A DNA stretch of 64,000 nt. Source: Giesbergeria sp. (GTDB lineage: Bacteria; Pseudomonadota; Gammaproteobacteria; Burkholderiales; Burkholderiaceae_C). Position 1 is the first letter of the stretch, and every line of letters starts with the position of its first letter. The DNA lies in contig JAGNYI010000001.1 of the NCBI GenBank assembly GCA_017985015.1, positions 1-64,000 of the forward strand, given 5' to 3'. This document shows positions 7,811-16,965 of this stretch, in pieces. Position numbers and translations under genes: made by a program. The notes beneath the pieces were generated by a model that saw nothing but the letters and a program-made list of their open reading frames with translations, was not told the DNA's origin and did no database searches.

Positions 7811-8683
7811 TCAGGCCACCGCGTCCGCTGGTAGGCGCTGCAGAATGGCCAGGCTTTCGGCGATGGTGTTGCGCAGTTCGCGCCGGTCGCTGATGAGGTC
7901 AACGGCACCTTTTTGCATCAGGAATTCGGCGCGCTGGAAGCCTTCTGGCAGAGTGACGCGCACGGTGGATTCGATCACCCGGGGGCCGGCGAAGCCGATC
8001 AGCGCCTTGGGCTCGGCGATCACGATGTCGCCCAGAAAGGCAAAGCCTGCGCTCACGCCGCCCATGGTGGGGTCGGTCAGCACGCTGATATAGGGCAGCT
8101 TTTTCTTCGCAAGTCGGGTCAGCGCTGCGTTGGTCTTGGCCATCTGCATGAGCGAGAGCAGGCCCTCCTGCATGCGTGCGCCGCCCGTGGCAGTAAAGCA
8201 GATGAAGGGCACCTTCTGCTCAATGGCGGTTTCTACCCCACGCACGAAGCGTTCGCCGACCACGCTGCCCATGGAGCCGCCCATGAAGTCGAACTCGAAG
8301 CAGGCGACGACGACGTTGATGCTTTTGACCGCGCCGCCCATGACGATGAGTGCGTCGGTCTCGCCGGTGTTCTCCAGCGCTTCTTTCAGTCGCTCGGGGT
8401 ATTTGCGGCTGTCCTTGAACTTGAGCGCATCGACGGGAATGACTTCCTGGCCAATCTCGTAGCGCCCTTCCGGGTCAAGGAAGGCGTCGAGCCGGGCGCG
8501 CGCGCCAATGCGATGGTGGTGGCCGCATTGCGGGCAGACATTCTGGTTTTGCTCCAGATCGGCCTTGTAGAGCACGGCTTCGCAGCTCGGGCACTTGATC
8601 CACAGGCCCTCGGGCATTTGCCGGCGCACATTGGGGTCGGTTTGCTGGATCTTGGCGGGGAGGAGTTTTTCTAGCCAGGACAT
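7811..8683 (-). CDS. accD: Acetyl-CoA carboxylase carboxyltransferase subunit beta
   Basis: The protein has 290 residues, normal for AccD. It forms the carboxyltransferase of acetyl-CoA carboxylase with AccA and makes malonyl-CoA for fatty acid synthesis. The N-terminal zinc ribbon is visible as CPSCEAV near residue 31 and CPQCGHH near residue 50. The crotonase-type core has [12 protein letters not shown] near residue 165 and [14 protein letters not shown]. It is the last gene of the minus-strand trpF-trpB-trpA-accD run, about 180 bp after trpA, an arrangement common in Burkholderiales. Confidence 0.97.
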   Translation of the reverse strand: MSWLEKLLPAKIQQTDPNVRRQMPEGLWIKCPSCEAVLYKADLEQNQNVCPQCGHHHRIGARARLDAFLDPEGRYEIGQEVIPVDALKFKDSRKYPERLKEALENTGETDALIVMGGAVKSINVVVACFEFDFMGGSMGSVVGERFVRGVETAIEQKVPFICFTATGGARMQEGLLSLMQMAKTNAALTRLAKKKLPYISVLTDPTMGGVSAGFAFLGDIVIAEPKALIGFAGPRVIESTVRVTLPEGFQRAEFLMQKGAVDLISDRRELRNTIAESLAILQRLPADAVA

Positions 8684-8739
8684 AAGTTTGCCTTTGTAAA
8701 AAAGTGCCGCGCTGCGCAGTAACGCCCGCGGCCTATTTG

Positions 8740-8855
8740 AGGGACTGCCTTACGCCAGGGCCACCGCGCAAGGGCCGCCCCGCCGCGCTGGTGGCGTCCC
8801 CCTTCCCGGCGAAGCCGAGAGAAGGGGGATGCGGCGTAAGCCGCTCAGGGGGATG
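8740..8855. repeat. REP-like hairpin cluster between trpA and accD
   Basis: CCCCCTT and AAGGGGG bracket an inner CGGCGAAGCCG, followed by a GCGGC-GTAA-GCCGC hairpin. GC-rich stem-loops of this kind recur in Comamonadaceae spacers. They could stabilise or attenuate the trpA-accD transcript; no T-tract supports termination. Confidence 0.5.
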
Positions 8856-8862
8856 AACCGAA

Positions 8863-9678
8863 TTATGCGTCGAGCGCCTTGCGGATTCCGCGCAGGAAAT
8901 CGACCGCCACGGGCACCACCTTTTCATGCGGTTGGCCGTCGAGCAGTTGGATGATACGGCTGCCAATCACCACGGCATCGGCCACCTTGCCGATCGCCTG
9001 GGCGGTGGCTGCATCGCGAATGCCAAAGCCGACGCCCAGCGGAATGCTGACCTGCTTGCGGATGCGCGGCAGCATGGCCTCGACGGCCGCAGTGTCTAGC
9101 GTGCCCGAACCCGTAACCCCCTTGAGCGACACGTAGTACACATAGCCGCTGGCCACACGCGCCACCTGGGCCATGCGCTCGGAGGTAGAGGTAGGGGCCA
9201 GCAGGAAGATCAGGTCCATGCCATGCGCTCGCAGCGCGCCAGCAAAGGCTTCGCATTCCTCGGGCGGGTAGTCGACGATGAGCACGCCATCGACGCCGGC
9301 CGCCGCTGCATCGCGCACGAATGCGCCCTCTCCATGGATCTGGTCGTAGCGTTCCACCGGGTTGGCGTAGCCCATCAGCACCACCGGCGTGGTCTGGTTC
9401 TCTTCGCGGAACTCGCGCACGTAGGCCAGCACTTGTTTGAGGCCAACCCCCAGCGCCAGGGCCTTCTCGCCCGCCTTCTGGATCACCGGGCCATCGGCCA
9501 TGGGGTCGGAGAACGGCACGCCCAGCTCGATCACGTCGGCGCCGGCGCTGACCATGCCGTGCATCAGTGCGGGGGTAATGTCGGCAAACGGGAATCCGGC
9601 GGTCACGTAGGGAATCAAGGCCTTGCGGCCGCGCGCGGCGAGCTGCTCAAACGTGGTGGCAATGCGTCCCGGGTTCAT
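8863..9678 (-). CDS. trpA: Tryptophan synthase alpha chain
   Basis: The protein has 271 residues. It cleaves indole-3-glycerol phosphate to indole, which is channelled to TrpB. The catalytic Glu lies in [18 protein letters not shown] near residue 48-65, with the second catalytic Asp in the same motif, and the phosphate-binding loop [14 protein letters not shown] lies near residue 215. Length is typical. Its ATG overlaps the trpB stop codon as ATGA (9675-9678), so the two subunits are translationally coupled and made in equal amounts. Confidence 0.98.
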   Translation of the reverse strand: MNPGRIATTFEQLAARGRKALIPYVTAGFPFADITPALMHGMVSAGADVIELGVPFSDPMADGPVIQKAGEKALALGVGLKQVLAYVREFREENQTTPVVLMGYANPVERYDQIHGEGAFVRDAAAAGVDGVLIVDYPPEECEAFAGALRAHGMDLIFLLAPTSTSERMAQVARVASGYVYYVSLKGVTGSGTLDTAAVEAMLPRIRKQVSIPLGVGFGIRDAATAQAIGKVADAVVIGSRIIQLLDGQPHEKVVPVAVDFLRGIRKALDA

Positions 9679-10946
9679 GGTTTTCCTCCTGCGCCCTTGA
9701 CCGTCAGGCCGCGCATGGAAGGGCGGTCGTAGAAGTCTTCGCCCGACAGGTCGGCCACAGTGCCGATGTCCTTGTCGCCCCGACCCGAGAGGTTCACGAG
9801 GATGGATTGGTCAGGGCGCATGGTTTTGGCCAGCTGCATGGCGTAGGCAAAGGCGTGGCTCGATTCCAGCGCGGGGATGATGCCCTCCGTGCGGCACAGG
9901 TGGTGGAAGGCGGCAAGCGCCTCGGTGTCGGTGATGCCCACGTATTCGGCCCGGCCGATCTCCTGCAGCCAGGCGTGTTCGGGGCCGACGCCGGGGTAGT
10001 CGAGCCCGGCGCTGATGCTGTGTGTCTCGGTAATCTGGCCGTTTTCGTCCTGCAGGATGAAGGTGCGGTTGCCGTGCAGCACGCCGCTGGAGCCGCGCTG
10101 CAGGCTGGCCGAGTGCTTGCCGCTGTCCAGGCCTTCGCCGGCTGCTTCGACGCCGATCAGGCGTGTTTTTTCAAATGGGATGTAGGGGTAGAAGATGCCC
10201 ATGGCATTGCTGCCACCGCCCACGCAGGCTACCACCACGTCGGGCTGCTCGGCGGCTATTTTTTGATCGGCCAGCATCGGCGGCATCTGCGTCAGGCACT
10301 CGGTGCCGATCACGCTCTGGAAGTCGCGCACCATCATGGGGTAGGGGTGCGGGCCAGCCACCGTACCGATGATGTAAAAGGTGTTGTCCACGTTGGCCAC
10401 CCAGTCGCGCATGGCTTCGTTCAGCGCGTCTTTCAGCGTCTTGCTGCCCGAATCCACCGGCACCACGGTAGCGCCCAGCAGCTTCATGCGGTAGACGTTC
10501 GGGCTTTGGCGCTTGACGTCTTCGCTGCCCATGTACACCACGCATTCCAGCCCATAGCGCGCGCAGATGGTGGCCGTGGCCACACCGTGCTGGCCGGCGC
10601 CGGTCTCGGCAATGATGCGCGGCTTGCCCATGCGCTTGGCGAGCATGGCCTGGCCGATGACGTTGTTGATCTTGTGCGCGCCGGTGTGGTTGAGGTCTTC
10701 GCGCTTGAGGTAGATCTGCGCGCCGCCAAGCTCCTGGCTGGTGCGCGCTGCGTGGTACACCGGCGAGGGCCGGCCGACGAAGTGGTTCAGCTCGTAGGCG
10801 AATTCGGCCAAGAAGTCCGGGTCATGCTGGTAGCGCGCATAGGCTTCCCGCAGCTCTTTCAGGGCAAAGGTGAGGGTCTCGCTGGCGAAGCTGCCGCCGT
10901 AGCTGCCGAAATGGCCCGACGCGTCGGGCTGCTGGTAATCAAACAT
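9675..10946 (-). CDS. trpB: Tryptophan synthase beta chain
   Basis: The protein has 423 residues. It is a PLP enzyme that joins indole and serine to make tryptophan. The PLP lysine is in HTGAHKINN near residue 93, and the phosphate cup GGGSNAMG is near residue 240. The reading frame is open further upstream, but the ATG at 10946 gives the normal start MFDYQQPD; an earlier start would add about 68 unrelated residues inside trpF. It overlaps the end of trpF by eight bases and the start of trpA by four. Confidence 0.97.
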   Translation of the reverse strand: MFDYQQPDASGHFGSYGGSFASETLTFALKELREAYARYQHDPDFLAEFAYELNHFVGRPSPVYHAARTSQELGGAQIYLKREDLNHTGAHKINNVIGQAMLAKRMGKPRIIAETGAGQHGVATATICARYGLECVVYMGSEDVKRQSPNVYRMKLLGATVVPVDSGSKTLKDALNEAMRDWVANVDNTFYIIGTVAGPHPYPMMVRDFQSVIGTECLTQMPPMLADQKIAAEQPDVVVACVGGGSNAMGIFYPYIPFEKTRLIGVEAAGEGLDSGKHSASLQRGSSGVLHGNRTFILQDENGQITETHSISAGLDYPGVGPEHAWLQEIGRAEYVGITDTEALAAFHHLCRTEGIIPALESSHAFAYAMQLAKTMRPDQSILVNLSGRGDKDIGTVADLSGEDFYDRPSMRGLTVKGAGGKP

Positions 10947-11841
10947 GGGTGTTCCTGGCAAGGTGCTCGTCGGCCGCACGCACGGCGGCGACGAAACGTT
11001 GGATCTTGTCGGCGTCCTTGATGCCCTTGTGGGTTCCTCCCCCAGGGGCATCGCATTCGACGCCGGAGCTGACGTCAACCGCGAGCGTGGTGCAACGCGG
11101 CCGGAGCGCCAAGATCCCATCGCCCACGTTTGCAGGCGAGAGTCCACCACTTAAGACGAGGTGAGCGTTTACGCTTGGAGGAAGAAGTGACCAATTGAAT
11201 GCCTTGCCGCCACCGCCATACGCTTCGACATGGGCATCGAGCAAGATGGCTTGGGCGCGGGAGAATTGCTGGGCATATTCTACGAGGGGGAAGCGTGCCC
11301 CGCCGTCGCCCAGGGGTATGCGCGCGGCGCGCAGGAAGGTCCGGGCGCCCTGGCCGCTGGCCGCCCAGCAGTCTTCCGGCGTCTCATCGCCATGGAATTG
11401 CAGCGTAGCGCCTGCCACATAAGCGCTTGCAGCTATCACATTGATAGCGCTCTCGTTGACGAACAACAGCACGGGTGTGACAAACGGCGGCAGGCGTGCC
11501 GCCAGCTCTGCCGCACGCGCAGGCGTCACGGCACGCGGGCTCGGCGCATACATCACAAAACCGATGGCGTCGGCCCCGGCGGCCACGGCCGCATCCACGT
11601 CTTGTTCGCGCGTCAGCCCGCAGATCTTGATGCGTGTGCGGGCCGGGGCGGGAGCGGGGGCGCTCAACCCGCCGCCGGGCCGCCCCAAGGCGGGTTGGGC
11701 CCCCTCGGGGGGCAGCGAACCACGCGCAGCGGGGAGCGTGGGGGCGCTCAACCCGCCGCCGGGCCGCCCCAAGGCGGGTTGGGCCCCCTCGGGGGGCAGC
11801 GAACCACGCGCAGCGGGGAGCGTGGGGGCAATATCGGTCAT
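10939..11841 (-). CDS. trpF: Phosphoribosylanthranilate isomerase with repetitive N-terminal extension
   Basis: The protein has 300 residues against about 205-220 for most TrpF. The catalytic (beta/alpha)8 part begins at [20 protein letters not shown] near residue 70, with the active-site Cys in that motif. It ends with [20 protein letters not shown]. The first 65 residues are two near-identical 28-residue units rich in Pro, Gly and Ala, encoded by an 84-bp tandem repeat. No Met or other good start precedes the core downstream of the repeats, so the extension is probably translated. The ATG at 11841 overlaps the truA stop as ATGA. A second interspersed repeat seems embedded at 11403-11450. 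Confidence 0.93.
   Translation of the reverse strand: MTDIAPTLPAARGSLPPEGAQPALGRPGGGLSAPTLPAARGSLPPEGAQPALGRPGGGLSAPAPAPARTRIKICGLTREQDVDAAVAAGADAIGFVMYAPSPRAVTPARAAELAARLPPFVTPVLLFVNESAINVIAASAYVAGATLQFHGDETPEDCWAASGQGARTFLRAARIPLGDGGARFPLVEYAQQFSRAQAILLDAHVEAYGGGGKAFNWSLLPPSVNAHLVLSGGLSPANVGDGILALRPRCTTLAVDVSSGVECDAPGGGTHKGIKDADKIQRFVAAVRAADEHLARNTHV
11403..11450 (-). repeat. Interspersed repeat copy 2, inside trpF
   Basis: Read on the minus strand, GATAGCTGCAAGCGCTTATG then GGCGCTAC matches the repeat in the leuB-leuD spacer (GATAGCTGTAAGCGCTTTAT, then GGCGCTAT). Here it is part of the trpF frame and encodes the stretch [16 protein letters not shown]. Similarity by eye could be partly chance in a short segment. 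Confidence 0.45.
11656..11828. repeat. Two-copy 84-bp tandem repeat at the 5' end of trpF
   Basis: Unit 1 (11656-11739) and unit 2 (11740-11823) appear identical, followed by five bases of a third. The unit has internal hairpins: CAACCCGCC with GGCGGGTTG, and CCCCCTC with GGGGGG-like runs. Unit length is a multiple of three, so the trpF frame is kept. Confidence 0.95.
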
Positions 11842-12653
11842 GGAAGCCAATCATACGCAGCGGTTCGTGCGGGCAGGCCCCACGATTGCGCGTACACCGG
11901 CCCCAGAAAATACAGCCCGTCGGGCGAAAAGGTCGGCGCCGCCACCTTGCGCGAGCGCGCCTGCAGTACCTCAGCCATCCATTCAGGGCGCTGGCTGCCC
12001 TGACCAACAGCAATCAGGCCGCCCATGATGTTGCGGATCATGTGGTGCAAAAAGGCGTTGGCTTCGAATTCGAAGTGCCAGTAGCAGATATCTGCGGCCG
12101 CATCGCCACGCCGCGTGATGCGGATCGGCTGCAGCGTCTTGACGGGCGAGAGCGCCTGGCACGCCGCAGCGCGAAAGGAGGTGAAATCGTGCTCGCCTTC
12201 CAGCATGCGCGCCGCCTTGGACATCGCATCGCCGTCGAGCGGGCGAAACACCCAGCCCACGCGCCCGGCGTCGACGCTGGGGCGCACGGGCGACTGGAGC
12301 AGTACATAGGCATAGCGGCGCGCCGTGGCACTGGCGCGGGCGTGGAAACGGTCGGGTACGGCGCGTGCCCACTGCACGGCGATGTCGGGCGGAAGAAAAC
12401 GATTGGTGCCACGCACCCACGCAGCATCCGGACGCTGCACCCGGGCATCGAAATGCACAACCTGCATCAGGCCATGTACGCCAGCGTCCGTGCGGCCAGC
12501 GCAGAGGGTCGAGATGCGGGCGGTTCCATCCGCGCAAAAGCGGGCCAACGCCGCTTCAAGATGATCCTGAACCGTATTGCCCGAACTCTGGCTCTGCCAG
12601 CCGCTGTAATGCTGGCCGCTGTAGCTCAGACCCAGGGCGATCCGGCCGCTCAA
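11838..12653 (-). CDS. truA: tRNA pseudouridine(38-40) synthase
   Basis: The protein has 271 residues. It converts uridines 38-40 of tRNA anticodon arms to pseudouridine. The catalytic Asp sits in CAGRTDAGVHG near residue 55, and RRYAYVLLQSP and HHMIRNIMGGLIAVG are further TruA motifs. The start appears to be TTG at 12653: the frame has a stop six codons upstream and no ATG in the conserved N-terminal IALGLSYSGQHYSGW. The gene lies ten bases after fimV and overlaps trpF by four bases. Confidence 0.95.
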   Translation of the reverse strand: MSGRIALGLSYSGQHYSGWQSQSSGNTVQDHLEAALARFCADGTARISTLCAGRTDAGVHGLMQVVHFDARVQRPDAAWVRGTNRFLPPDIAVQWARAVPDRFHARASATARRYAYVLLQSPVRPSVDAGRVGWVFRPLDGDAMSKAARMLEGEHDFTSFRAAACQALSPVKTLQPIRITRRGDAAADICYWHFEFEANAFLHHMIRNIMGGLIAVGQGSQRPEWMAEVLQARSRKVAAPTFSPDGLYFLGPVYAQSWGLPARTAAYDWLP

Positions 12654-12663
12654 TGCCGCAAAC

Positions 12664-15240
12664 CTAATTCAGTTCGCTGAGCATGCGCTGGGCGCGCGCC
12701 TTGAGCTCGCCGCCCGATTCCGCGATGACTTCCTCGATCAGGGTGCGAGCGCCGTCGCTGTCACCAATGGCGTTGAACTCGTGCGCAAGAGCGAGCTTGG
12801 TGGCAAGCGGGTCTTCTTGCACTTCAGATGCAGCTTCTGCCGGCGCACGTTCTGTCGTGGGGCCCGCCGCATCGGTGGCGTTGAGGTCCAGTGACAAATG
12901 GCCCAGGTCAAAATCCATCAGACCGGAATCCGAGGGGATGAAGGGCGTGGGCTGGCTCACCTCCAACGGTTGGGGTTGTGTGTCGAGCGAAGGAAGGTCC
13001 ATCGGGAAATCGAGATCGTCGGGTCGTGCGGCGTGCGCTAAAGGCGCCGGGCCAGTGGGAGGGGTCCATGCGGGCTCTTGTGCCGGCTCGCTGGTGGTGG
13101 CTGCTGCTGCTGCCGCCGCCGCGGCAAAGCTGCCAGCCGCTGCGGAGGCGGCGGGCACAGAGACTGGGGCGGGTGGCGCCTCCGTCAAGGCATCGTCTGG
13201 CAAGTCCAGGTCCAGATCAAGGTCCAGATCTGCCGGAAGCGACGGCGGCCCTTCGGACGCGCCATAGGTACTGGCAAAGCTGCTGGGGGGCGTGAACTCA
13301 GGCGCTTCAACTGCCTGGCCGCCGGGTTGGTAGAACCGATTGTCCGGATCGAGTTCGCGGCCCAGTTCGGTCACGCGGTTCCAGTCGGTGCCTTGGCCAT
13401 CGGATATGCGGTAGATATCTTTGGCGACCACTTCCAGCGCTTTGCGATCCTGGCGCTTGGCATAAATTTCAGCCAGCTTTGCGTGTACGGAAATGCGGTC
13501 CGGGTTGTGGCGGATCGCTTCTTTCAAAATCTCTTCGGCCTGCAGATCGCGGCCGTAGGCCAGGTAAACATCGGCCTCGGCCACCGGATCCACGTCCCCG
13601 CCTGCGTCAAGCTGGCTAGGGGAGTAGGCCATCGAAGAACCGGTGGAGCTGTCGTTGCCAGCGGTATCGACACGTTGACCGCCACTGGCCCCAAAGAAGG
13701 AGTCGGGCTGGAGCTTGCTTTCCAGGAAAGAGCTATCAACGCCTGCGTTGGCGCGCCGGTTTTGTGCCACGCGGTAGCCGCCATAGCCGAGCAGGAGCAG
13801 CAAGAGCAGGGCCGCGCCCGGGATGAGTGGCTCGTCGATCAGGCCGGCGAGGAAGCCGGGTTCTTCCACGGGAGCTGCGGGAGCCGGGGTTGCTGCGGCA
13901 GGAACCGGTGCGGACGCGGGAACCATCTCACTGGTGGCGATCGTGCCCGGTGCGGAAGCGGCTGCGGCGGGCTCCGAACTGCTTGCAGCAGGGGCTGGTG
14001 CTGCTGCGTCGGGCGCGGAGCTGCTTGCGGCTACCGCAGGGGCCGTGGCTGCAGGGGCAGGCGTGGTTTCGCCAGCAACGGGCGTTGCGGGCAAAGCCGC
14101 AGCGACGGGGCTGGTGATGGCGGCACCAGGTGCTGCACTGCCCGCGACGCCACTCGGCACAGCTGCCGTGCCGCCCGCATCTGCGGAGGCGAGTTTGTTC
14201 AACTCGCTGATGTTCTTGGAGAGTTCTTCAACGCGGGCCGAAGCTTCGTTGGCTTGCTTGCGCGCGGCCAGAGCCTCGGGCGTGGCCTTGCTGCCCTTGA
14301 CGGCGCCTTTGGAAAGGGTGAGCTTGTCGGGTGAAGTGCTGGCTGGCGTTTGCTCCTGCACTTGTGCCTGCACGCGCCCGCTCTCGCTGCGGCCGGCGGC
14401 TGTGGTTTCTGCTGTTGCGGTAGTGCCAGCCAGCTTGCGGCGGTAGCCGTTGAAGTCGCGGCTTTGCGCGGCAATGGTCTGGCGCGCTTCGGCTGCCGGC
14501 GTGGCACTGGCCTGGGCGGCATCGGGCAATTGCAGGACTGCGCCTGCCTTGAGGCGGTTCACGTTGCCGCCGATGAAAGCGTCCGGGTTGGCGCGCAGCA
14601 GAGCGACAAGCATCTGGTCAAGCGAGATATCGCGCGGCCGATGCGTGTTGGCAATGCGGCCGGCCGTGTCGCCTGCCTTCACGTTCACGCTGTCTGGCGA
14701 TTCGGTGGCAGGTGCGGGAGCCAGGCGCGCCGGGGCGGCCGGGCGCGGGGCAATCACGGCAGACGCGCGTGCTGCAGGCTGCGGCGACGCACTGACTTGG
14801 GGGGCAGCGGTGACAGCGGGCGCAGCGCGGCGCAGCGCGGGCGGATCAAACAGCATGGTGTAGCTGCGTGTGATGCGCCCGGTGGCCCACGTCGCGTCAA
14901 TGACCAGATCGACAAAGGGCTCGTTGACGGGCCGGTCGCTGCTGACTCGCAGGACAGAACGGCCATCCGGCAGACGCTGAAGCACCAACCGCAATTGCGA
15001 AATAGCGCTAGAGTACTCAAGCCCCTGGCTGCGGAAGGTTTCCGAACTGGCCGTGGTGGCCTTGAGCGATTCGGCCTCTGCCGGTGTGATGCGCGGCAAA
15101 TCGATTTCAGCGCGCAGTGGTTCACCCAGTGCAGACTGCACCGTGATGGGCCCCAATGCGAGGGCCAGAGCGTCAGGTGCATAAAAAGCCACAGACGCAA
15201 GCGTGGCAGCCGCCAGCGCAGAGAATTTCCAACGGTGCAT
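12664..15240 (-). CDS. fimV: FimV-family peptidoglycan-binding pilus assembly protein
   Basis: The protein has 858 residues. A signal peptide (WKFSALAAATLASVAFYA..ALA) leads to a FimV N-terminal region, then a LysM domain around VKAGDTAGRIANTH. Next come a Lys/Glu/Ala coiled-coil stretch, an Ala/Pro-rich linker, one membrane helix (ALLLLLLLGYGGYRVAQ), TPR-like helices (AEILKEAIRHNPDRISVHAK) and the conserved FimV C-terminus (LAHEFNAIGDSDGARTLIEEV). FimV proteins connect the cell wall to cytoplasmic complexes for type IV pili and polarity. I chose ATG 15240 because it starts the signal peptide; an ATG 19 codons earlier is possible. Confidence 0.92.
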   Translation of the reverse strand: MHRWKFSALAAATLASVAFYAPDALALALGPITVQSALGEPLRAEIDLPRITPAEAESLKATTASSETFRSQGLEYSSAISQLRLVLQRLPDGRSVLRVSSDRPVNEPFVDLVIDATWATGRITRSYTMLFDPPALRRAAPAVTAAPQVSASPQPAARASAVIAPRPAAPARLAPAPATESPDSVNVKAGDTAGRIANTHRPRDISLDQMLVALLRANPDAFIGGNVNRLKAGAVLQLPDAAQASATPAAEARQTIAAQSRDFNGYRRKLAGTTATAETTAAGRSESGRVQAQVQEQTPASTSPDKLTLSKGAVKGSKATPEALAARKQANEASARVEELSKNISELNKLASADAGGTAAVPSGVAGSAAPGAAITSPVAAALPATPVAGETTPAPAATAPAVAASSSAPDAAAPAPAASSSEPAAAASAPGTIATSEMVPASAPVPAAATPAPAAPVEEPGFLAGLIDEPLIPGAALLLLLLLGYGGYRVAQNRRANAGVDSSFLESKLQPDSFFGASGGQRVDTAGNDSSTGSSMAYSPSQLDAGGDVDPVAEADVYLAYGRDLQAEEILKEAIRHNPDRISVHAKLAEIYAKRQDRKALEVVAKDIYRISDGQGTDWNRVTELGRELDPDNRFYQPGGQAVEAPEFTPPSSFASTYGASEGPPSLPADLDLDLDLDLPDDALTEAPPAPVSVPAASAAAGSFAAAAAAAAATTSEPAQEPAWTPPTGPAPLAHAARPDDLDFPMDLPSLDTQPQPLEVSQPTPFIPSDSGLMDFDLGHLSLDLNATDAAGPTTERAPAEAASEVQEDPLATKLALAHEFNAIGDSDGARTLIEEVIAESGGELKARAQRMLSELN

Positions 15241-15492
15241 GGTTGCCATTTGCTGATGGGAAAAGGTGGCGTCGCCGCGCGGATTGTCGTTTTTCATGGT
15301 CTGTTGCCCGCCCCGCTCCGGCGTTAGAAAATGTGTAAAAGCACCATAGCAGCAATGTTTTGCAGTGACAAGCTAAGGAAATGGGGAAGCTTCAGCCAGG
15401 CACCGCGAAGGCGTCGCGATGCCTTTGGCTGTTGTCTTGCGACAACGAGCGTAACCGAGTGCGTCTGTTCGCAGGTGCCTTTTTGGCCCGCG

Positions 15493-16623
15493 TCAGGCGT
15501 CCAGCAGGATGCGCAGCATACGCCGTAGCGGCTCGGCCGCACCCCACAAAAGCTGGTCGCCCACGGTGAACGCGCCCACGTAGTCCGGCCCCATGGCCAG
15601 CTTGCGGATGCGGCCGACGGGAATCTGCATGGTGCCGGTAACGGCCACAGGCGTGAGATCCTTGATGGTGGCTTCGCGGGTGTTGGGCACCACCTGCACC
15701 CATTCGTTGTCGGCAGCAATCATGGCTTCGATGTCGGCCACGGGCACGTTCTTCTTGAGCTTGAAGGTCAGCGCCTGGCTGTGGCAGCGCATGGCCCCCA
15801 CGCGCACGCAGAAGCCATCGACGGGAATCGCAGCCGAGTCGAAGCCCTCGCCCATGCCCAGAATCTTGTTCGTCTCGGCCATGCCCTTCCATTCCTCTTT
15901 GGACATGCCGTCGCCCAGATCCTTGTCGATCCAGGGGATCAGGCTGCCGCCCAGGGGAACGCCGAAGTTGGCCGTTTCGGCGCTGGTGAGCGCGCGCTGC
16001 TTGGCGATGACCTTGCGGTCGATTTCCAGGATTGCGCTCTTGGGGTCGTCGAGCAGCGCCTTCACCTCGGCGTTCAGCGTGCCGTACTGGGTCAGCAGCT
16101 CGCGCATGTGCTGGGCGCCACCGCCCGACGCGGCCTGGTAGGTCTGCGTGCTCATCCATTCCACGATCCCTGCCTTGTAGAGGGCGCCGACGCCCATCAG
16201 CATGCAGCTCACGGTGCAGTTGCCGCCAATCCAGTCCTTGCCGCCGTGGGCCAGGGCGTTCTTGATGACCGGCATGTTGACCGGGTCGAGCACGATGACG
16301 GCGTCTTTTTCCATGCGCAGCGCAGAGGCAGCATCGATCCAGTGGCCGTTCCAGCCGGCAGCGCGCAGTTTGGGGTACACCGCGTTGGTGTAGTCGCCGC
16401 CCTGGGCGGTGAGGATGATGTCGCAGCGCTTGAGGGCGTCAATATTGAACGCGTCTTGCAGCGTGGTTTCGCTCCTGGCCATCGCCGGTGCCTTGCCGCC
16501 CGCGTTGGAGGTGGAGAAAAACAGCGGCTCGATCAGGTCGAAGTCTTTTTCTTCGGCCATACGGTCCATCAACACCGAGCCGACCATGCCGCGCCAGCCG
16601 ACGAGTCCTACCAACTTGCTCAT
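15493..16623 (-). CDS. asd: Aspartate-semialdehyde dehydrogenase
   Basis: The protein has 376 residues. It reduces aspartyl phosphate to aspartate semialdehyde, the branch point to lysine/diaminopimelate, threonine, isoleucine and methionine. The NADP-binding start is [15 protein letters not shown], and the catalytic Cys is in [12 protein letters not shown] near residue 135. [14 protein letters not shown] marks the gamma-proteobacterial-type long form. It is the first structural gene after a Thr-rich leader peptide and attenuator-like terminator. fimV and truA follow on the same strand. Confidence 0.97.
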   Translation of the reverse strand: MSKLVGLVGWRGMVGSVLMDRMAEEKDFDLIEPLFFSTSNAGGKAPAMARSETTLQDAFNIDALKRCDIILTAQGGDYTNAVYPKLRAAGWNGHWIDAASALRMEKDAVIVLDPVNMPVIKNALAHGGKDWIGGNCTVSCMLMGVGALYKAGIVEWMSTQTYQAASGGGAQHMRELLTQYGTLNAEVKALLDDPKSAILEIDRKVIAKQRALTSAETANFGVPLGGSLIPWIDKDLGDGMSKEEWKGMAETNKILGMGEGFDSAAIPVDGFCVRVGAMRCHSQALTFKLKKNVPVADIEAMIAADNEWVQVVPNTREATIKDLTPVAVTGTMQIPVGRIRKLAMGPDYVGAFTVGDQLLWGAAEPLRRMLRILLDA

Positions 16624-16643
16624 TTCAACGCCCCTATCAAGTT

Positions 16644-16714
16644 AAAAAACAGTGCAGACCAGACTGTTTTGCCCCGGCTCGTCTGGCCAGGGAGGGCGCA
16701 CGACGAACCGGAGC
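16644..16714 (-). promoter_or_regulatory. Attenuator-type RNA structures upstream of asd
   Basis: Read on the minus strand, a 13-bp stem (16671-16714; GCTCCGGTTCGTC with GACGAGCCGGGGC, with G-U wobbles) lies directly before a terminator hairpin (16644-16670; AAAACAGT with ACTGTTTT, then a T run). CCAGAC in the first structure can pair with GTCTGG in the terminator, so an antiterminator is possible. Together with the Thr-rich leader five bases upstream this is the layout of amino-acid attenuation. asd starts 20 bases after the T run. Confidence 0.7.
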
Positions 16715-16718
16715 TGGG

Positions 16719-16820
16719 TCAGCCCTTAATGGTCGTGGTTTTGGTGGTGCTTGCGCGCGCGGCCACATCTGCCAAGGTGGCAGGTGCGATGTTCACGAGG
16801 AACAGGCGGTCGGCAAACAT
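16719..16820 (-). CDS. Putative Thr-rich leader peptide of asd
   Basis: A 33-residue ORF precedes the asd terminator. Its residues 25-30 are TTKTTT, followed by IKG and a stop, so five of the last nine residues are Thr and two are Lys. This resembles the E. coli thr leader in logic, not in sequence. The products of the Asd branch include Thr, Lys and Ile. A TAGAAT -10-like box lies eight bases before the ATG, which would make the transcript nearly leaderless. The peptide itself is unlikely to have a function beyond sensing charged tRNA-Thr (and perhaps tRNA-Lys). Confidence 0.6.
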   Translation of the reverse strand: MFADRLFLVNIAPATLADVAARASTTKTTTIKG

Positions 16821-16965
16821 AGGGCAATATTCTACTGGACTGGAATTTTGCGAGACTTACAGCGTTGAGGCGGCCGACCATTGCCCCGGCGGTCTGGCGC
16901 CTGAAGTTCAGGCGAAGGGCACGGAGAGTCAAAATGTCTAGAACAGAAGTTTTCAAGGATTTGCC

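Noticed and set aside
13078..14334. Plus-strand open frame of about 420 codons opposite fimV
   Set aside because: Very Cys/Arg/Gly-rich composition and exact overlap with fimV show it is a shadow of the real gene.
16644..16670. Plain terminator of the M19 peptidase region instead of an attenuator
   Set aside because: The peptidase gene is on the other strand and starts to the right. The hairpin's T run is oriented toward asd and follows a Thr-rich ORF, so attenuation fits better.
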